From Cloacimonetes bacterium UBA3541 (GTDB lineage Bacteria; Cloacimonadota; Cloacimonadia; Cloacimonadales; Cloacimonadaceae), in NCBI GenBank assembly GCA_002376725.1, contig DFOM01000011.1:1-29099 (forward strand): 29,099 nt of DNA. Direction: 5' to 3'. The translations under genes and the position numbers were made by a program. Position 1 is the stretch's first letter. Each line of letters begins with the position of its first letter. The notes below the pieces were generated by a model. It saw only the letters and a list, made by a program, of their open reading frames with translations, made no database searches and was not told the DNA's origin. Below are positions 1-8,521 of the stretch, piece after piece.

Positions 1-884
1 CGGAAGCAATAAAACTTAAAGGAAAAGTTGATGAAGAATTGATGGAACAGATTGAAGAGATACTTTTACGATGTGATACTGGTGTGGAAATGACTTATTT
101 TATAATGGAAAATTTACGTGAAAAGATAAGCCTGGATAAAATTATTGATCCTGAAGAAGTTCAAGAAGCTCTATTTGAAATTATGGAAGAAATTCTATTA
201 AAAGATTATAGTGAAGAAATAAACTTTTTAGATAATATTAATACAAAACCCTATGTTATAGTCTTTGTTGGGGTGAATGGAGTTGGTAAAACTACCAGCA
301 TAGGTAAATTAGCTTATAGATTTATTCAGCAAGGAAAGAAGGTTATGATTATAGCAGCAGATACCTTCCGTGCAGCTGCTATTGAACAATTAGCTATTTG
401 GTCAGAACGTGCTGGTGCAACTTTTATTAAATCTCAACCTAATGCTGATCCTGCAGCAGTAGTCTATGATGGTATAGCTTCTGCTTTAGCAAAAGAATAT
501 GATATAGTTCTCATAGATACAGCAGGAAGACAACATACACGTGAAAATCTGATGAAAGAACTCAGTAAAATTGACCGTACAATAAAAAAATTGTTACCTT
601 CAGCTCCTCATCAGGTTCTTTTGGTAGTAGATGCGACCACCGGTCAAAATGCCATATCTCAAGCGACAAACTTCAGTAAAGCTATTCCTCTAACTGGTAT
701 AGTCCTGGCAAAATATGATGGAACAGCCAAAGGCGGCATTATTTTTAATTTAAAACATAATCTTGATCTGCCAGTGCTATTTCTAGGAGTGGGAGAAACT
801 ATTGAAGATCTGGAGCCCTTTGATATTAAAGCTTTCATTGAAGCATTTTTTTATGCCACAGAAGAGAATGAGAGAACCGCTTAG
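1..884 (+). CDS. ftsY: Signal recognition particle receptor FtsY, 5' end cut off by the window
   Basis: FtsY is the membrane-associated SRP-receptor GTPase that docks ribosome-SRP complexes at the inner membrane. The frame stays open to the left edge, and residues coded before the first possible start (TTG at 39) still match the helical N domain (KVDEELMEQIEEILL, then the DTGVE motif), so the gene begins outside the window and the TTG is not the start. The NG GTPase core is complete: P-loop GVNGVGKTT, the DTFRAAAIEQL insertion-box motif, DTAGR (G3), TGQNA, G4 motif AKYDGTAKGG, and the closing GVGETIEDLEPFD. G4 reads AKYD where many FtsY proteins have TKLD; the Lys and Asp that recognise guanine are kept. 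The stop is TAG at 882-884. The helicase gene follows after 24 nt. Identification is very secure. Confidence 0.96.
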   Translation, partial: EAIKLKGKVDEELMEQIEEILLRCDTGVEMTYFIMENLREKISLDKIIDPEEVQEALFEIMEEILLKDYSEEINFLDNINTKPYVIVFVGVNGVGKTTSIGKLAYRFIQQGKKVMIIAADTFRAAAIEQLAIWSERAGATFIKSQPNADPAAVVYDGIASALAKEYDIVLIDTAGRQHTRENLMKELSKIDRTIKKLLPSAPHQVLLVVDATTGQNAISQATNFSKAIPLTGIVLAKYDGTAKGGIIFNLKHNLDLPVLFLGVGETIEDLEPFDIKAFIEAFFYATEENERTA

Positions 885-908
885 ATAATTCTAATTAGTT
901 AATTAAAT

Positions 909-3900
909 ATGATGCCTGCAATAGAGTCCGATTTTATCCTTCAAGTCTATACTCGGTTACGAGAGATAGTAGTTAGTGATGATATATTAAAGAATAAGTT
1001 CCTGCTCCTACGACAACTTCTGGAATCCGTTTATAAAAAGCTTTGTGAAGATAGTAATATGAGTTTTAGCGGTCTTTTTGCAAGGATGAAATATGTCCAG
1101 GAGCAAATGTTAATTCCATCAGAGATAGATTATCAGCTGAATCAGCTTAGAATCATATCCAATAAGGCTACACACGAAGATGATTTTAATCCTAGTCATA
1201 AAGAATGGCTAAGCTCAGTCTATGCGATAACTCAATTACTAAGATGTTTAAATCCTGGGACACACGATAATGTTATAGAGGACTATCTAAGCAAAAATCA
1301 AGCTACCGCTTTTCCTACTTTTAAACCTCAAAAGAAGACGGATTTATTATGTATTGTGAAAAGCTGGGAAATTTTAAAAAATAAGGATACCGATGTTGGC
1401 TTGAAGATAATAGGAACTCTGGATGAAGGCATAGAATGCACTATTTATCTAAATGATATGGAAGATGTAGGTAAAAAATGGAGCACTTTGGCAAAAAATC
1501 TCTGGCAGTATTGCACTCTCAAGTGTTTTCATTTAACGCCAATTCAAGGAAGAGCACAAAATTATCAAAGTAATCCTAGATCTCTTATAGTTTTAGAACC
1601 AGATTTTTTGATTGATGCCAGTTATTTAGCCGAGTGTTTTGATACTGACGAAATGCATCCCGAGAGCTATATTCTTAACCGGATGGTGAATGAACCTTCT
1701 TCAGAAAAACAAATTCAGGGAATCATCGTCAATAATATGCTGGATGAATTGATTAGAAAGCCAAACACTCCTTATAAAGAATTATTCCAGAAAAGCCTGT
1801 TTAAACAACCTTTCTCTTTGGTTGCTTTAGGTAAAGATACGGTTCATAATATTTATCAAAACATACACAGAATACACTATCCAGCTTTAAAAGTATTTAC
1901 TGAATCTCTTAGTAATATCCCTGTTCAGCTGGAGCTAAGCTTCTTCAGTCCTGATTATGGCTTACAAGGTAGGGTAGATATCCTATATGAAAAGGATGGA
2001 AAACGGCATATAGTAGAGTTAAAGAGTGGTAAATCTCATCTATATGATGTCTGGAAGAATAATATTATGCAAGTAATTGCCTATAGTATGATACTAAGGA
2101 AAAGTGGCAGAATTCCTCTAGGATATTCAAGTATATTCTATTCTTCTGCAGGAGAAAATGCTCTTCGTCATATAAGCACCAATCTAACTTTAGAACAAGA
2201 ATTGATGATGTGTAGGAATCGTATTGTGGGGATTATGCATAATCTGGCAATAGACCCTGAACCTTTCATTAATTGGTTAAAAGTGCAAAATATATCAATG
2301 AACAATAATTTTAGAGAAGCTAAGCTGAGCAAGATTATAGAAACCATTCAAAGCCTACAGGATTACGAATATGAATGGTTTTTGGAACAGGTTCGTCTAC
2401 TTTGTCGGGAAATATGGTTTGAGAAAACTGGAGGATTACATAAAAACAGCATTTTCGGTTATAATGCACTCTGGCAGGAGAATGTAAATATTAAAAAGCA
2501 ACACTATCGGATATTAAGCTCACTAAAATTGGAGAAAGCACAATTTGATGAGCTCTGTTTTTCTATTCAAAATGAGGATATAATAACCGACTTTAGAGTT
2601 GGTGATTTGGTTGTGCTTTACCGTGAAAAAATAAGAATTGAACAACAGGAAATTATCCGCGGAAAGATAAAATATATTGATAGAGAAAAGGTAGAAATAC
2701 GATTATATGGTGGCTGGAGAATAATAGAAGAAGAATCCAAATCCGATTTTTGGGCTATAGAACATGATATATTAGAAGGAGCTCTTTATACTCCTTTAGC
2801 TTCATTATTTGACTTTTTACAGGATAAAAGTGGTAAAAAAGATCTTTTTCTCGGTATGCGTGAACCCAATCTTGGAGTATTACCTTCTTTCTACCAGAAT
2901 AACCTAGAAAGTATTATTGAAAGAATGTTTGCGGCTCAAGATTATTTTATTGTTCAAGGACCTCCAGGAACCGGAAAGACTTCAGGATTACTCACACTTT
3001 ACACTGAAAAAGTTTATAGAGAAACGGAACATTATGTCCTGATTCTGAGTTTTACTAATCGGGCAGTGGATGAGATTTGTCTAAACTTGCAGAAATATTC
3101 TATTCCCTTTATTCGCACGGGACAATCCGAAACTATTAATCAAGAGCTTTTGGACCATCTTATTGCTGAAAAGGAATTTAATGAAATAGAAGAGATTATA
3201 AAATCCAATCGTATTTGGGTGGCAACTGTACAAAGTTGTAATGCCTGGTTAAATGACCTATTACGCATTATTGATATAGATGAATTAATCATTGATGAAG
3301 CTTCTCAAATAATAGAAAATAATATTTTGGGTATAATAACAAAAGTGGGGAAGACTATCCTGATAGGCGATCAAAATCAACTTCCTCCTATTACTCTTCA
3401 AACTAAGGAGATTTATAAATTTAAACATCCTTTGCTTAATAATTTATGCTATGATTATTACAATAAATCAATGATGGAACGCTTATTTCAGGTCTGCGAA
3501 GCTAGAGGCTGGAATCATTCTATTACTATGCTGAACGAACACTATAGAATGCACGATCAGATTGCCAGCTTAGTGCAAGAATATTACGCTAATGCTCTAA
3601 TTTCAAAACTACCTCAACAACAAGAAGATATTATTCCTCAAGGCAATGTTTTGCTTGATTCACGTCTTGTCTGGATAGACTTTCCAGTTTCAGAACATCT
3701 CTTTTATGACCCTCTGCAAGTGCAATATATTATACAGATTTTAAATGTATTTATCAAATATGGTCTCGTTCGGCACTATGACAATGATATAGGCATAGTA
3801 ACTCCCTTTAGAGCTATGATTCAAGCAATCTATAAAGAACTTCCAGATGCACTGAAAGCTATAACCATAGACACGGTGGAACGTTTTCAAGGATCAGAGA

Positions 3901-4136
3901 GGCAAAACATTATTATCTCTTTACCCCTGCACAATGTTAGTGATTTAAATTTAACCGAAGCTCTCTCTGGTGATGGGAAAATAGATAGAAAACTTAATGT
4001 AGCAATCACTCGTGCACAACAACATTTAATTATCCTCGGATGTTCAAAACTTTGTCAGCAATCAAGACATTATAATAATCTCTTGCATAAAATTCAGTCT
4101 TATGGAACAATGATCAATTATGATGAACTGTCATAA
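909..4136 (+). CDS. Dna2-like fusion: RecB-family nuclease domain plus UPF1/Dna2-type SF1 helicase
   Basis: A 1075-residue protein. Residues 1 to about 115 are helical and resemble the HEPN/DUF4145-like N-terminal regions seen in such proteins (weak call). A PD-(D/E)XK nuclease of the RecB/Cas4/Dna2 type lies around 335-400: GLQGRVD with D357, the ELK box E370/K372, then QVIAY (Q388, Y392). A beta-rich, OB-like stretch around 555-610 precedes the helicase. The SF1 helicase has Walker A GPPGTGKT (684-691), SFTNRAVDE (motif Ia), DEAS at 796-799 (Walker B), GDQNQLPP from 820 (motif III), NEHYRMH (IV), DTVERFQGSE (V) and NVAITRAQQ (VI). No CxxC pair occurs anywhere, so the Fe-S cysteine set typical of Dna2 and Cas4 nucleases appears absent. 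It starts with two ATGs and no clear Shine-Dalgarno sequence. DUF3467 follows after 17 nt. A role in DNA end processing or repair is inferred; a defence role cannot be excluded. Confidence 0.85.
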   Translation: MMPAIESDFILQVYTRLREIVVSDDILKNKFLLLRQLLESVYKKLCEDSNMSFSGLFARMKYVQEQMLIPSEIDYQLNQLRIISNKATHEDDFNPSHKEWLSSVYAITQLLRCLNPGTHDNVIEDYLSKNQATAFPTFKPQKKTDLLCIVKSWEILKNKDTDVGLKIIGTLDEGIECTIYLNDMEDVGKKWSTLAKNLWQYCTLKCFHLTPIQGRAQNYQSNPRSLIVLEPDFLIDASYLAECFDTDEMHPESYILNRMVNEPSSEKQIQGIIVNNMLDELIRKPNTPYKELFQKSLFKQPFSLVALGKDTVHNIYQNIHRIHYPALKVFTESLSNIPVQLELSFFSPDYGLQGRVDILYEKDGKRHIVELKSGKSHLYDVWKNNIMQVIAYSMILRKSGRIPLGYSSIFYSSAGENALRHISTNLTLEQELMMCRNRIVGIMHNLAIDPEPFINWLKVQNISMNNNFREAKLSKIIETIQSLQDYEYEWFLEQVRLLCREIWFEKTGGLHKNSIFGYNALWQENVNIKKQHYRILSSLKLEKAQFDELCFSIQNEDIITDFRVGDLVVLYREKIRIEQQEIIRGKIKYIDREKVEIRLYGGWRIIEEESKSDFWAIEHDILEGALYTPLASLFDFLQDKSGKKDLFLGMREPNLGVLPSFYQNNLESIIERMFAAQDYFIVQGPPGTGKTSGLLTLYTEKVYRETEHYVLILSFTNRAVDEICLNLQKYSIPFIRTGQSETINQELLDHLIAEKEFNEIEEIIKSNRIWVATVQSCNAWLNDLLRIIDIDELIIDEASQIIENNILGIITKVGKTILIGDQNQLPPITLQTKEIYKFKHPLLNNLCYDYYNKSMMERLFQVCEARGWNHSITMLNEHYRMHDQIASLVQEYYANALISKLPQQQEDIIPQGNVLLDSRLVWIDFPVSEHLFYDPLQVQYIIQILNVFIKYGLVRHYDNDIGIVTPFRAMIQAIYKELPDALKAITIDTVERFQGSERQNIIISLPLHNVSDLNLTEALSGDGKIDRKLNVAITRAQQHLIILGCSKLCQQSRHYNNLLHKIQSYGTMINYDELS

Positions 4137-4153
4137 ATTATAAGGAGAAAAAG

Positions 4154-4453
4154 ATGAATAAACCTCAAGCACCTAGTCAAATTAATGTTAAAATTGATGA
4201 AAATGTCGGTGAAGGAACTTATGCCAATTTCTTTGTTATAACCAATTCTGCGTCAGAGTTTATTATGGATTTTGGTCGTATACTTCCTGGTCTTCCAGAT
4301 GCTCGTATTTATAGCAGAGTTATTTGCACTCCCCAGCATGCAAAACAATTTTTGAATCTACTGCAAAAGAATATAGAAAGCTTTGAAAGTCAGTATGGAG
4401 AAATTAAAGTACAGGGTGTTCCTGAGAACAAACCCATTGGCTTTAAGGCATAA
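4154..4453 (+). CDS. DUF3467 family protein
   Basis: A 99-residue soluble protein with no signal peptide or membrane segment. The pattern of a short N-terminal strand, GTYANFFVITNSASEFIMDFG, an LPG turn, an R(I/V)ICTPQHAK segment and a C-terminal amphipathic helix (FLNLLQKNIESFESQYG) is that of the DUF3467 family, whose members are usually about 100 residues. Its molecular function is not known to me. A clean ribosome binding site (AAGGAG at 4142-4147) precedes the ATG. It lies 17 nt downstream of the nuclease-helicase gene on the same strand, so the two are probably co-transcribed; whether they work together is open. The transcript very likely ends at the hairpin at 4457-4488. Confidence 0.85.
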   Translation: MNKPQAPSQINVKIDENVGEGTYANFFVITNSASEFIMDFGRILPGLPDARIYSRVICTPQHAKQFLNLLQKNIESFESQYGEIKVQGVPENKPIGFKA

Positions 4454-4456
4454 AAA

Positions 4457-4488
4457 AGTAGAAAGTCAAAATAATTTGGCTTTCTACT
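4457..4488. terminator. Bidirectional intrinsic terminator between convergent genes
   Basis: Arms AGTAGAAAGTCAAA (4457-4470) and TTTGGCTTTCTACT (4475-4488) pair over 14 bp with a single T-G wobble, closing a 4-nt ATAA loop. On the minus strand the stem is followed by a run of T (the five A at 4452-4456), a textbook rho-independent signal for the nifU-like gene. On the plus strand the tail is CCCTTTTCTT, weaker but plausible for the DUF3467 transcript. The hairpin lies exactly between the two convergent stop codons. Confidence 0.85.
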
Positions 4489-4527
4489 CCCTTTTCTTAA
4501 AAGCTTTGAGCTAATAGCTCGTAATTA

Positions 4528-4758
4528 TTATGCTACAGCTATAACTTCAACCACTTCTGGGATTTTTTCTTTAATTATGCGTTCAATGCCTGCTTTCAAG
4601 GTTATAGTAGCCATAGGACAACCATTACAGGCACCCTTAAGACGTAATTCAATAACATTATCTTCTCGGATATTGACCAATTCCACATCTCCACCATCAG
4701 CTTGAATGGATGGCTTGATTTGATCCAGGATTTCTTCAATTTTTTCTCTTTCTATCAT
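4528..4758 (-). CDS. NifU C-terminal-domain (Nfu-type) Fe-S scaffold/carrier protein
   Basis: A 76-residue protein consisting only of the NifU-like C-terminal domain. This domain carries or hands on [4Fe-4S] clusters to target enzymes in the cytoplasm. Diagnostic features are the early helix EILDQIKPSIQADGGDVELV, strand VIELRLKGAC, and the cluster-binding C44-x2-C47 pair in GACNGCPMA, followed by TITLKAGIERIIKEKIPEV. Both cysteines are present and the length is normal for stand-alone members. A good ribosome binding site (AAGGAAC on the minus strand) lies just upstream of ATG 4758. Its transcript should end at the hairpin at 4457-4488. No other Fe-S biogenesis gene is near. I leave out the gene symbol because several short paralogues share this domain. 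Confidence 0.92.
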   Translation of the reverse strand: MIEREKIEEILDQIKPSIQADGGDVELVNIREDNVIELRLKGACNGCPMATITLKAGIERIIKEKIPEVVEVIAVA

Positions 4759-4848
4759 TGTATCGTTCCTTTATTAGGTATTTTACTGATATCATAATGG
4801 TAAACTATTAAAAGTCAAATTAAGTTTATTAGTTCACAATTGGCGTTC

Positions 4849-5319
4849 TTAGAATTTATATGAAATGCCAATTTTTGCATTAGAAGTGGGACAACCTCCA
4901 ATCTCCAGATGGATGCCCAAGTTGTTATTAAAATAATAACGACCACCAATTTGACCAGTTAAAATAAGAACTGACTTATGGTCATCCTCATGTCCCTTAT
5001 GACCAAGCCAGGCATCAAAACATAAACTTAATCCCGCATAAAAGTCGGTATTATGTGGCATAGAGAGTAGATTAACAAAATGATAATTCCAGTTTCCATA
5101 GATATCAAACCAGTTACCATAATCATAGAATGAAGTAGATAATCCACCACCAACAGTAGAATTTTTAGTTAGACCATAATCCATTCCAACATATATTGGT
5201 AAATGATAATTAAAGAGACCAGCTCCGGCATTTAGCTGTGTTTGATGAATGGATAATGGAGCACCCATAATTATAGAAATAAAAAGGCATAACGATAATA
5301 TTAATATTATCTTTTTCAT
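4849..5319 (-). CDS. Unrecognised exported protein, probably a small outer-membrane beta-barrel
   Basis: A 156-residue protein with a clear Sec signal peptide: MKK, then a hydrophobic core at about 4-18 and likely cleavage after the IIMGA segment near residue 20. The mature part alternates short beta-like stretches rich in Gly, Tyr, Phe and Trp (GGGLSTSFYDYGNWFDIYG, GQIGGRYYFNNN) and ends in GISYKF, a terminal aromatic residue typical of outer-membrane barrel proteins. That suggests a small barrel of about eight strands, or a periplasmic relative. I recognise no named family. A strong ribosome binding site (AAAGGAG) precedes the ATG. It is downstream of the RND operon on the same strand, but a hairpin at 5374-5414 may separate the transcripts. 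Confidence 0.7.
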   Translation of the reverse strand: MKKIILILSLCLFISIIMGAPLSIHQTQLNAGAGLFNYHLPIYVGMDYGLTKNSTVGGGLSTSFYDYGNWFDIYGNWNYHFVNLLSMPHNTDFYAGLSLCFDAWLGHKGHEDDHKSVLILTGQIGGRYYFNNNLGIHLEIGGCPTSNAKIGISYKF

Positions 5320-5373
5320 TTCATACTCCTTTAAATATAATTTTATTCATTAATAATATCCAGAAATTCAAAT

Positions 5374-5414
5374 TTCTCAGGGAACATCAACAAATAGCTA
5401 ACGCTCCCTGAGAA
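5374..5414 (-). terminator. Hairpin after the RND gene, possible terminator or attenuator
   Basis: TTCTCAGGGA (5374-5383) and TCCCTGAGAA (5405-5414) form a perfect 10-bp stem around a 21-nt loop, starting 10 nt past the stop codon of the RND gene. The minus-strand tail (ATTTGAATTT) is only moderately T-rich and the loop is long, so this could instead be an mRNA-stabilising 3' structure. Confidence 0.45.
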
Positions 5415-5424
5415 TGATTAATCT

Positions 5425-8400
5425 TTACTGACTTTTGATAACTTTATTATTATTATTTTCTTTTTGAATAACAAGATAATAAAAAGCGGGAATAATAAAC
5501 AGGGTCATAAAAGTAGAGACCAGCAGTCCACCGATGATTACAATTCCCATAGGTCTCCTTAGTTCTCTTCCAGCTGCTCCAATACCTAAAGCCATAGGTA
5601 ACATTCCAATCATTATGGCTAAGGTACTCATTATTATCGGCTTCAGTTTTGCTTCTCCTGCATCCAGCAATGCATCATGAGGTGTGATTCCCTGTTTTCG
5701 TCTTATATTTACATAATCCAGTAAGAGAATAGCATTATTGACCACTACCCCTACTAGCATAACTATACTCATCATTGATACGATATTGAAAGTTTGATGT
5801 GTGATAAGCAATGATAAGACCACACCGATAAGAGCAAGTGGTACAGTTGCAATAATGAACAAAGGTTGTATGAAGCTTTCCAGTATGGCTGTAAGTAACA
5901 TATAAGTTAATAAGACAGCCAGCAAGAAAGCCTGAAGCATAGCGACTACCGTTTCATTCAACAACTGAGCTCCTCCTCCCCATACATACTTATATCCTGG
6001 CGGGAAATTGTAGTTTTCCAGCCTACTCTGAATTTCATTCATCACATCACCTAAAACAGCATCTTCAGCAATTTCACCGTTGAATACTATAGTTTTTGCC
6101 CTATTTCTATGCATAATATTACCTGCACTGGACTTAACCTCAATATCCGCTAATTGAGATAGAACATAAGGTTGACCATTGACGATTACAGTCAGGTTAC
6201 TTATCTTTTCGGGAGCATCAACTGCTTCATCAGCAAGTGAAATTTTAATATCATATTGATTATCTCCTTCATTATACTCTGTGGACACCATTCCTTCCAC
6301 TGCAGCTCTAAGTGACATTGCAAGATCAAAAACGGTAGCATAAACAGCTGACATTTGATCTCGTTTTGGAATTATTGTTAGTTCTGGCCTGCCACCTCTA
6401 CTGCTAGTATCCAGATTCATTAGTCCAGGTGTATCCTTTATGAGATCATAAATATTATTCTTTAATTGTTCTAATTTGACATTATCCTGTCCTTGAAGAT
6501 AGAATTCCATACCCATACCCTGTCCCATTGCTGAGCCTGCAGCACTTACCTTGATTTTTGCATTGGGTATATCTGCTAATTCATAACTAAATATTTCTGC
6601 TAAATGTTTTACAGTATATTTTCGCTTATTTGCATCAACTAACTTAATTCTTGCAGAAGCTAGATTAGTGCCGGTATTAACTAAACCCATAGAACCAAGG
6701 TTAGTAATAATATGTTCTATTTCCTTATGTTTTCCTAGGCGTTCATGAACTATTTGTAAAACCTCAGCTGTCTGATCTAGATTATAGCCAGCAGGTAATT
6801 CAACGGTTACAGACATAGTACCTTGATCAATTTCAGGAATGAATTCCAAACCTATGACGGTCATTAAAGATAAACTTGCCAGAACCAGAAGAACAGTCAC
6901 AATTATAATATTCCGACTATGCTTTTTGGAATTAATCACAGTCCCTAGATATTTTTTGTAGAGATCAGTAAATTTAGCGAATAGATTGTCAAAAGCTTCG
7001 CCAAATTTGTTCTTTCTAACCGTACCAGTTAAAAAGCGAGAGGACAACATCGGCGTTACAGTAAAGGAACTTATTAGAGAGAAAAGCGTGGCTATGGTAA
7101 CGGTATAGGCAAACTCTCTGAAGAATTGTCCCACTAAACTTCCCATAGTTGCCACTGGTAAGAAGACAACTACATTAGTTAGTGTACTGGCTATTACTGC
7201 AACTGCAATCTCAGCCGTTCCCCGTTTTGCTGCATCATTAGCTGATATTCCCAGGTCTTTATGCCTGAATATGTTTTCAATAACTACAACGGAGTTGGAC
7301 ACCAAAATACCTACAGAGCAGGAAATACCAATTAAAGTCATCATATTGAAACTAAAGCCAGCAATCTGCATAAACACGAAAGTTGAGATAATAGAAATAG
7401 GCATTGCTAATGCGACAATTAAAGTGGAGCGTATGTCGTGCAGGAATATGAGTAATACAAGACCAGTGAAGAGAATGCCTAGCCAGATATTAGTGAAAGT
7501 ATCACTCACGGTGGATTTTATAAAGTCTGAAGTATCAAGAGCAATATGAAGATGGACATCTGCAGGTAGATCTTCCAGTATAGCAGGTAATTCCTTATGT
7601 ATTTGGTCAGAGATAGTTACTACATTAGCATCTGAGGCATTGGTAAGAGATATATGGACAATATTTTGATCTAGTTTACCTTTAGGCACATCAAAATAAA
7701 TAGCTCTAGTGCGTACTTCTTCTACTCCATCTATTACATTTGCTATATCACTTAATTTTTTCATACCAGTTGAAGTGGGGATATTTGCATTTGATATATC
7801 TTCCAGACTTTCAAATTTACCTTTTAACCGAACTGAATATTCTTGGGATCCTCTTTGGAAGTTCCCTGCAGGCATATCCATATTTTGGGCAGCAAGAATT
7901 TGCATCAGTTGAGTTATGGATATTTTATTCTGGAAAACAACCTGATCATTCAACTGAACCTGAATTTGACGTTTATTTCCTCCTGAGATCTCTACCTGTG
8001 CAACACCTTCAATCTGTCCAAAACGGTCTCTAAGTTTAGTATCAGCCAGTTCATAAAGAGCCTTACTATCCAGATTTCCAGATAATATAATATCCATAAA
8101 AGGTATGGCATTAATATCCATTTTCATAACAATGGGTTTTTCTAGGTCAGATGGCAGAGTTCGGATTATCGCATCAACTTTGTCTTTAATCTCCTGATTT
8201 GCAATATCAACATTCTTCTGCATCTTAAATGCTACCATTACTAAGCTCACATTTTCCAGGGAATAGGATTGGATATAATCAATAAGACTGACGGTAGCAA
8301 TAGCGTCCTCAATTTTTTTAGTAACTTGCGTTTCAACTTCACTGGGTCCTGCTCCTGGATAGATGGATTGAATTACAACAAAAGGTATCTTTACATCTGG

Positions 8401-8511
8401 CATTAAGTTCAAAGGTATGGTGAAATAAGCCATTAGTCCAAACACAATGAAGACAAATAATGCCATTGTCACCAATACAGGTCTATCAACCGATAGGTCG
8501 GATAGGAACAT
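5425..8511 (-). CDS. RND-family (AcrB/HAE1-like) inner-membrane efflux transporter
   Basis: A 1028-residue RND pump, full length for the family. It would take up amphiphilic compounds from the periplasm or membrane and pass them through the co-encoded fusion protein and TolC channel. The start MFLSDLSVDRPVLVTMALFV gives TM1. PVATMGSLVGQFFREFAYTV is a conserved region in the first transmembrane bundle, and the second half repeats the layout with TM segments at about 855-1020. Odd point: the TM4 motif reads GILVSNSVVVIEN, so the two adjacent aspartates of AcrB (D407/D408) are S405-N406, and the TM10 lysine (AcrB K940) is N925 in VVVNNAILLLDY. The usual proton relay is therefore missing. The ribosome binding site TAAGGAGG overlaps the stop codon of the preceding gene, indicating coupled translation. 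Confidence 0.95.
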   Translation of the reverse strand: MFLSDLSVDRPVLVTMALFVFIVFGLMAYFTIPLNLMPDVKIPFVVIQSIYPGAGPSEVETQVTKKIEDAIATVSLIDYIQSYSLENVSLVMVAFKMQKNVDIANQEIKDKVDAIIRTLPSDLEKPIVMKMDINAIPFMDIILSGNLDSKALYELADTKLRDRFGQIEGVAQVEISGGNKRQIQVQLNDQVVFQNKISITQLMQILAAQNMDMPAGNFQRGSQEYSVRLKGKFESLEDISNANIPTSTGMKKLSDIANVIDGVEEVRTRAIYFDVPKGKLDQNIVHISLTNASDANVVTISDQIHKELPAILEDLPADVHLHIALDTSDFIKSTVSDTFTNIWLGILFTGLVLLIFLHDIRSTLIVALAMPISIISTFVFMQIAGFSFNMMTLIGISCSVGILVSNSVVVIENIFRHKDLGISANDAAKRGTAEIAVAVIASTLTNVVVFLPVATMGSLVGQFFREFAYTVTIATLFSLISSFTVTPMLSSRFLTGTVRKNKFGEAFDNLFAKFTDLYKKYLGTVINSKKHSRNIIIVTVLLVLASLSLMTVIGLEFIPEIDQGTMSVTVELPAGYNLDQTAEVLQIVHERLGKHKEIEHIITNLGSMGLVNTGTNLASARIKLVDANKRKYTVKHLAEIFSYELADIPNAKIKVSAAGSAMGQGMGMEFYLQGQDNVKLEQLKNNIYDLIKDTPGLMNLDTSSRGGRPELTIIPKRDQMSAVYATVFDLAMSLRAAVEGMVSTEYNEGDNQYDIKISLADEAVDAPEKISNLTVIVNGQPYVLSQLADIEVKSSAGNIMHRNRAKTIVFNGEIAEDAVLGDVMNEIQSRLENYNFPPGYKYVWGGGAQLLNETVVAMLQAFLLAVLLTYMLLTAILESFIQPLFIIATVPLALIGVVLSLLITHQTFNIVSMMSIVMLVGVVVNNAILLLDYVNIRRKQGITPHDALLDAGEAKLKPIIMSTLAIMIGMLPMALGIGAAGRELRRPMGIVIIGGLLVSTFMTLFIIPAFYYLVIQKENNNNKVIKSQ

Positions 8512-8521
8512 CTATTCCTCC

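Noticed and set aside
39..884. TTG at 39 as the start of ftsY
   Set aside because: The frame is open to the window edge and the residues before 39 match the FtsY N domain, so the gene is truncated by the window.
4154..4453. DUF3467 protein as an antitoxin or anti-nuclease partner of the upstream gene
   Set aside because: It was considered because of the 17-nt spacing, but the family is widespread without such a neighbour and nothing in the sequence supports toxin-antitoxin logic.
7271..8033. Plus-strand ORFs inside the RND gene
   Set aside because: They are antisense shadows of a well-supported coding region, with no ribosome binding site or recognisable product. The same applies to other short ORFs opposite the long genes.
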